From: Pseudomonadota bacterium
GTDB taxonomy: Bacteria; Pseudomonadota; Alphaproteobacteria; Rhizobiales; Devosiaceae
Reading direction: 5' to 3'
NCBI GenBank assembly: GCA_023431205.1
Contig: JAEYXQ010000081.1
Location: forward strand, 1-6,883
Length of the DNA: 6,883 nucleotides
The position numbers and the translations under genes were made by a program. Below the pieces are notes generated by a model. It was not told where the DNA came from, did no database searches, and saw only the letters and a list, made by a program, of their open reading frames with translations. Positions 6,046 through 6,883 of this stretch are shown one piece after another. Each line of letters starts with the position of its first letter. Within the stretch, counting starts at the first letter, position 1.

Positions 6046-6261
6046 TCACTTTTCGGCTGATGCGTGCGGTGGGGAGCCCGCAGCCAGCAAGTGGATGGCT
6101 ACGGAAAGGCCGCTTTGTTTTGCACCCGTGCGTCTTTGACAGCCCGGCGCCCGGCTGGCCGCAACACTTTCGACGGCGTTGATCCCCACGGACGCATGTC
6201 GGTTTGTCGCCGGAGGCGTTATGCCTGCGGCTGAAGTTTTGGCCATTTCATGGCGGGTCAT
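6046..6261 (-). CDS. Candidate 71-residue frame coupled to the end of the IS91 transposase
   Basis: ATG at 6261-6259 overlaps the transposase stop as ATGA, and GGGGAGG lies 7 bases before it, so translation could continue from the transposase message. The product (start MTRHEMAKTSAAGITPPATN) is rich in Ala, Ser, Pro and Arg, without membrane segments or a family I know. A 9-bp-arm hairpin (6209-6231) lies inside it. It may be just the 3' terminal region of the insertion element read by chance. Confidence 0.25.
   Translation of the reverse strand: MTRHEMAKTSAAGITPPATNRHASVGINAVESVAASRAPGCQRRTGAKQSGLSVAIHLLAAGSPPHASAEK
6209..6231. repeat. Hairpin just downstream of the transposase stop
   Basis: GCCGGAGGC and GCCTGCGGC form a 9-bp stem with one central mismatch and a 5-base loop, 27 bases past the transposase stop. 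IS91 elements carry hairpins near their rolling-circle ends, but no defined element end is visible here. A T-run is missing, so it is not a clear terminator. Confidence 0.4.
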
Positions 6262-6883
6262 GAAGCTGCCTCCCCGGTAGTCGCCGTCCCATCTGGTGGT
6301 CCTCGCGGCGGCTTCCAGCGTGCAAAGACCTCGACGACAATCATTCGTCCGCCACAGCAGGAGCATGGCGGGCGGAAGTCATCGTGTTCGCCCGGATCGG
6401 CCTCATCGGCAGGTGCGGCGACGTGCAGGAGTTCGCGCGCAAGTGCGAGGCAGGCCTTTCGGGCAGAGCCGGCGAGAAGGCCGTAGTGCCGGATCCGGTG
6501 GAAGCCGCGCGGCAAGACGTGGAGCAGGAAGCGGCGGATGAACTCATCGACTGCGAGCGTCATGACCTGCTGCCGATCGCGACCGTCGCAACGGTAGTCC
6601 TTGTAGCGGAAGGTGACGCCAGTCTCATCAAAGGCGATCAGTCGGCGGTTCGAGATTGCGACCCGATGGGTGTAGCGTGACAGGTAGGCGAGCACAGCTT
6701 GCGGCCCCGCGAACGGCACCTTGGCATAGACCACCCAACGCTTCTTCCGGACTGGCGATAGATGTCGCAAGAAGGCCTGCCGCGCGGCGAGATGGGTAAG
6801 AGCACCGAAGAAGCCGAGCCGCCCGGCATCGTGCAGAGCGGACAGTCGGGCAAGGAACAACCGTCAAACAGTTTGCCGAGTAC
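6258..6883 (-). pseudogene. IS91-family (HUH, Y2) transposase, C-terminal half, apparently frameshifted; 5' part beyond the window
   Basis: Rolling-circle transposase of the IS91 family. The long frame (6860-6258, 200 codons) matches the family C-terminal half: SPVRKKRWVVYAKVPFAGPQ, then AVLAYLSRYTHRVAISNRR with the two catalytic tyrosines four residues apart (codons near 6686 and 6674, equivalent to Y249/Y253 of IS91), then FIRRFLLHVLPRGFHRIRHYGLL, and a C-terminal cysteine cluster CSCCGGRM. The natural stop is present, so the 3' end is intact. Upstream the frame hits a TGA at 6866-6864, while the edge sequence encodes VLGKLF in another frame; adding one base between 6866 and 6865 would give the familiar VLGKLF-RR-LFLARL. 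I therefore read a one-base deletion. The first half of the gene is outside the window, so full status is unknown. Confidence 0.85.

Noticed and set aside
6141..6156. 16-bp near palindrome AGCCCGGCGCCCGGCT
   Set aside because: Composition is almost pure GC, one central mismatch and no supporting context; likely chance in GC-rich sequence.
1..6883. CRISPR arrays, tRNA or rRNA genes
   Set aside because: No regularly spaced repeats, no cloverleaf or rRNA-like segment was seen on either strand.

Overview
The window looks like part of an alphaproteobacterial genome, most likely Rhizobiales-like. This rests on GC-rich coding sequence, strong GGAGG-type ribosome binding sites, a Bug/TctC-type transporter, an IclR regulator, and an IS91-family transposase of a kind common in rhizobia. 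The species cannot be read from the sequence.

Layout. Positions 1-4386 (minus strand) hold one catabolic/transport operon read right to left: iron-containing alcohol dehydrogenase, short-chain dehydrogenase/reductase (SDR), then the tripartite tricarboxylate transporter genes tctC (periplasmic receptor), tctB (small membrane subunit) and tctA (large permease, cut by the left window edge). A previously unlisted 47-codon reading frame (4383-4526) with a near-consensus Shine-Dalgarno sits in front and overlaps the dehydrogenase start by ATGA. The dehydrogenase and SDR overlap as TAATG. A strong 12-bp-arm hairpin lies between tctC and tctB and probably sets receptor-to-membrane stoichiometry. Divergent to the operon, at 4797-5603 (plus strand), is an IclR-family regulator. 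The region between them carries two 20-bp-spaced GTCCA-N5-TGG(AC) boxes, a perfect TTGACA on the operon side, and a separate 8-bp-arm palindrome near the iclR side.

Positions 5604-6257 are gene-poor. They hold a possible start-less coding remnant (5649-5876), two related inverted repeats (5908-5962) and a short frame behind the transposase. Positions 6258-6883 (minus strand) are the 3' half of an IS91-family (HUH, two-tyrosine) transposase that appears to be broken by a one-base deletion at about 6865. The catabolic island is therefore flanked on its right by mobile-element debris.

How the genes work together (inference): the TctC receptor captures a carboxylate or hydroxy-acid in the periplasm, TctAB imports it, and two cytoplasmic NAD(P)-dependent dehydrogenases oxidise or reduce it or its products. 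The IclR protein senses substrate or intermediate and controls the divergent operon through the tandem boxes. The substrate cannot be deduced from sequence alone, and the combination Fe-ADH + SDR + TTT + IclR does not match a pathway I can name with confidence.
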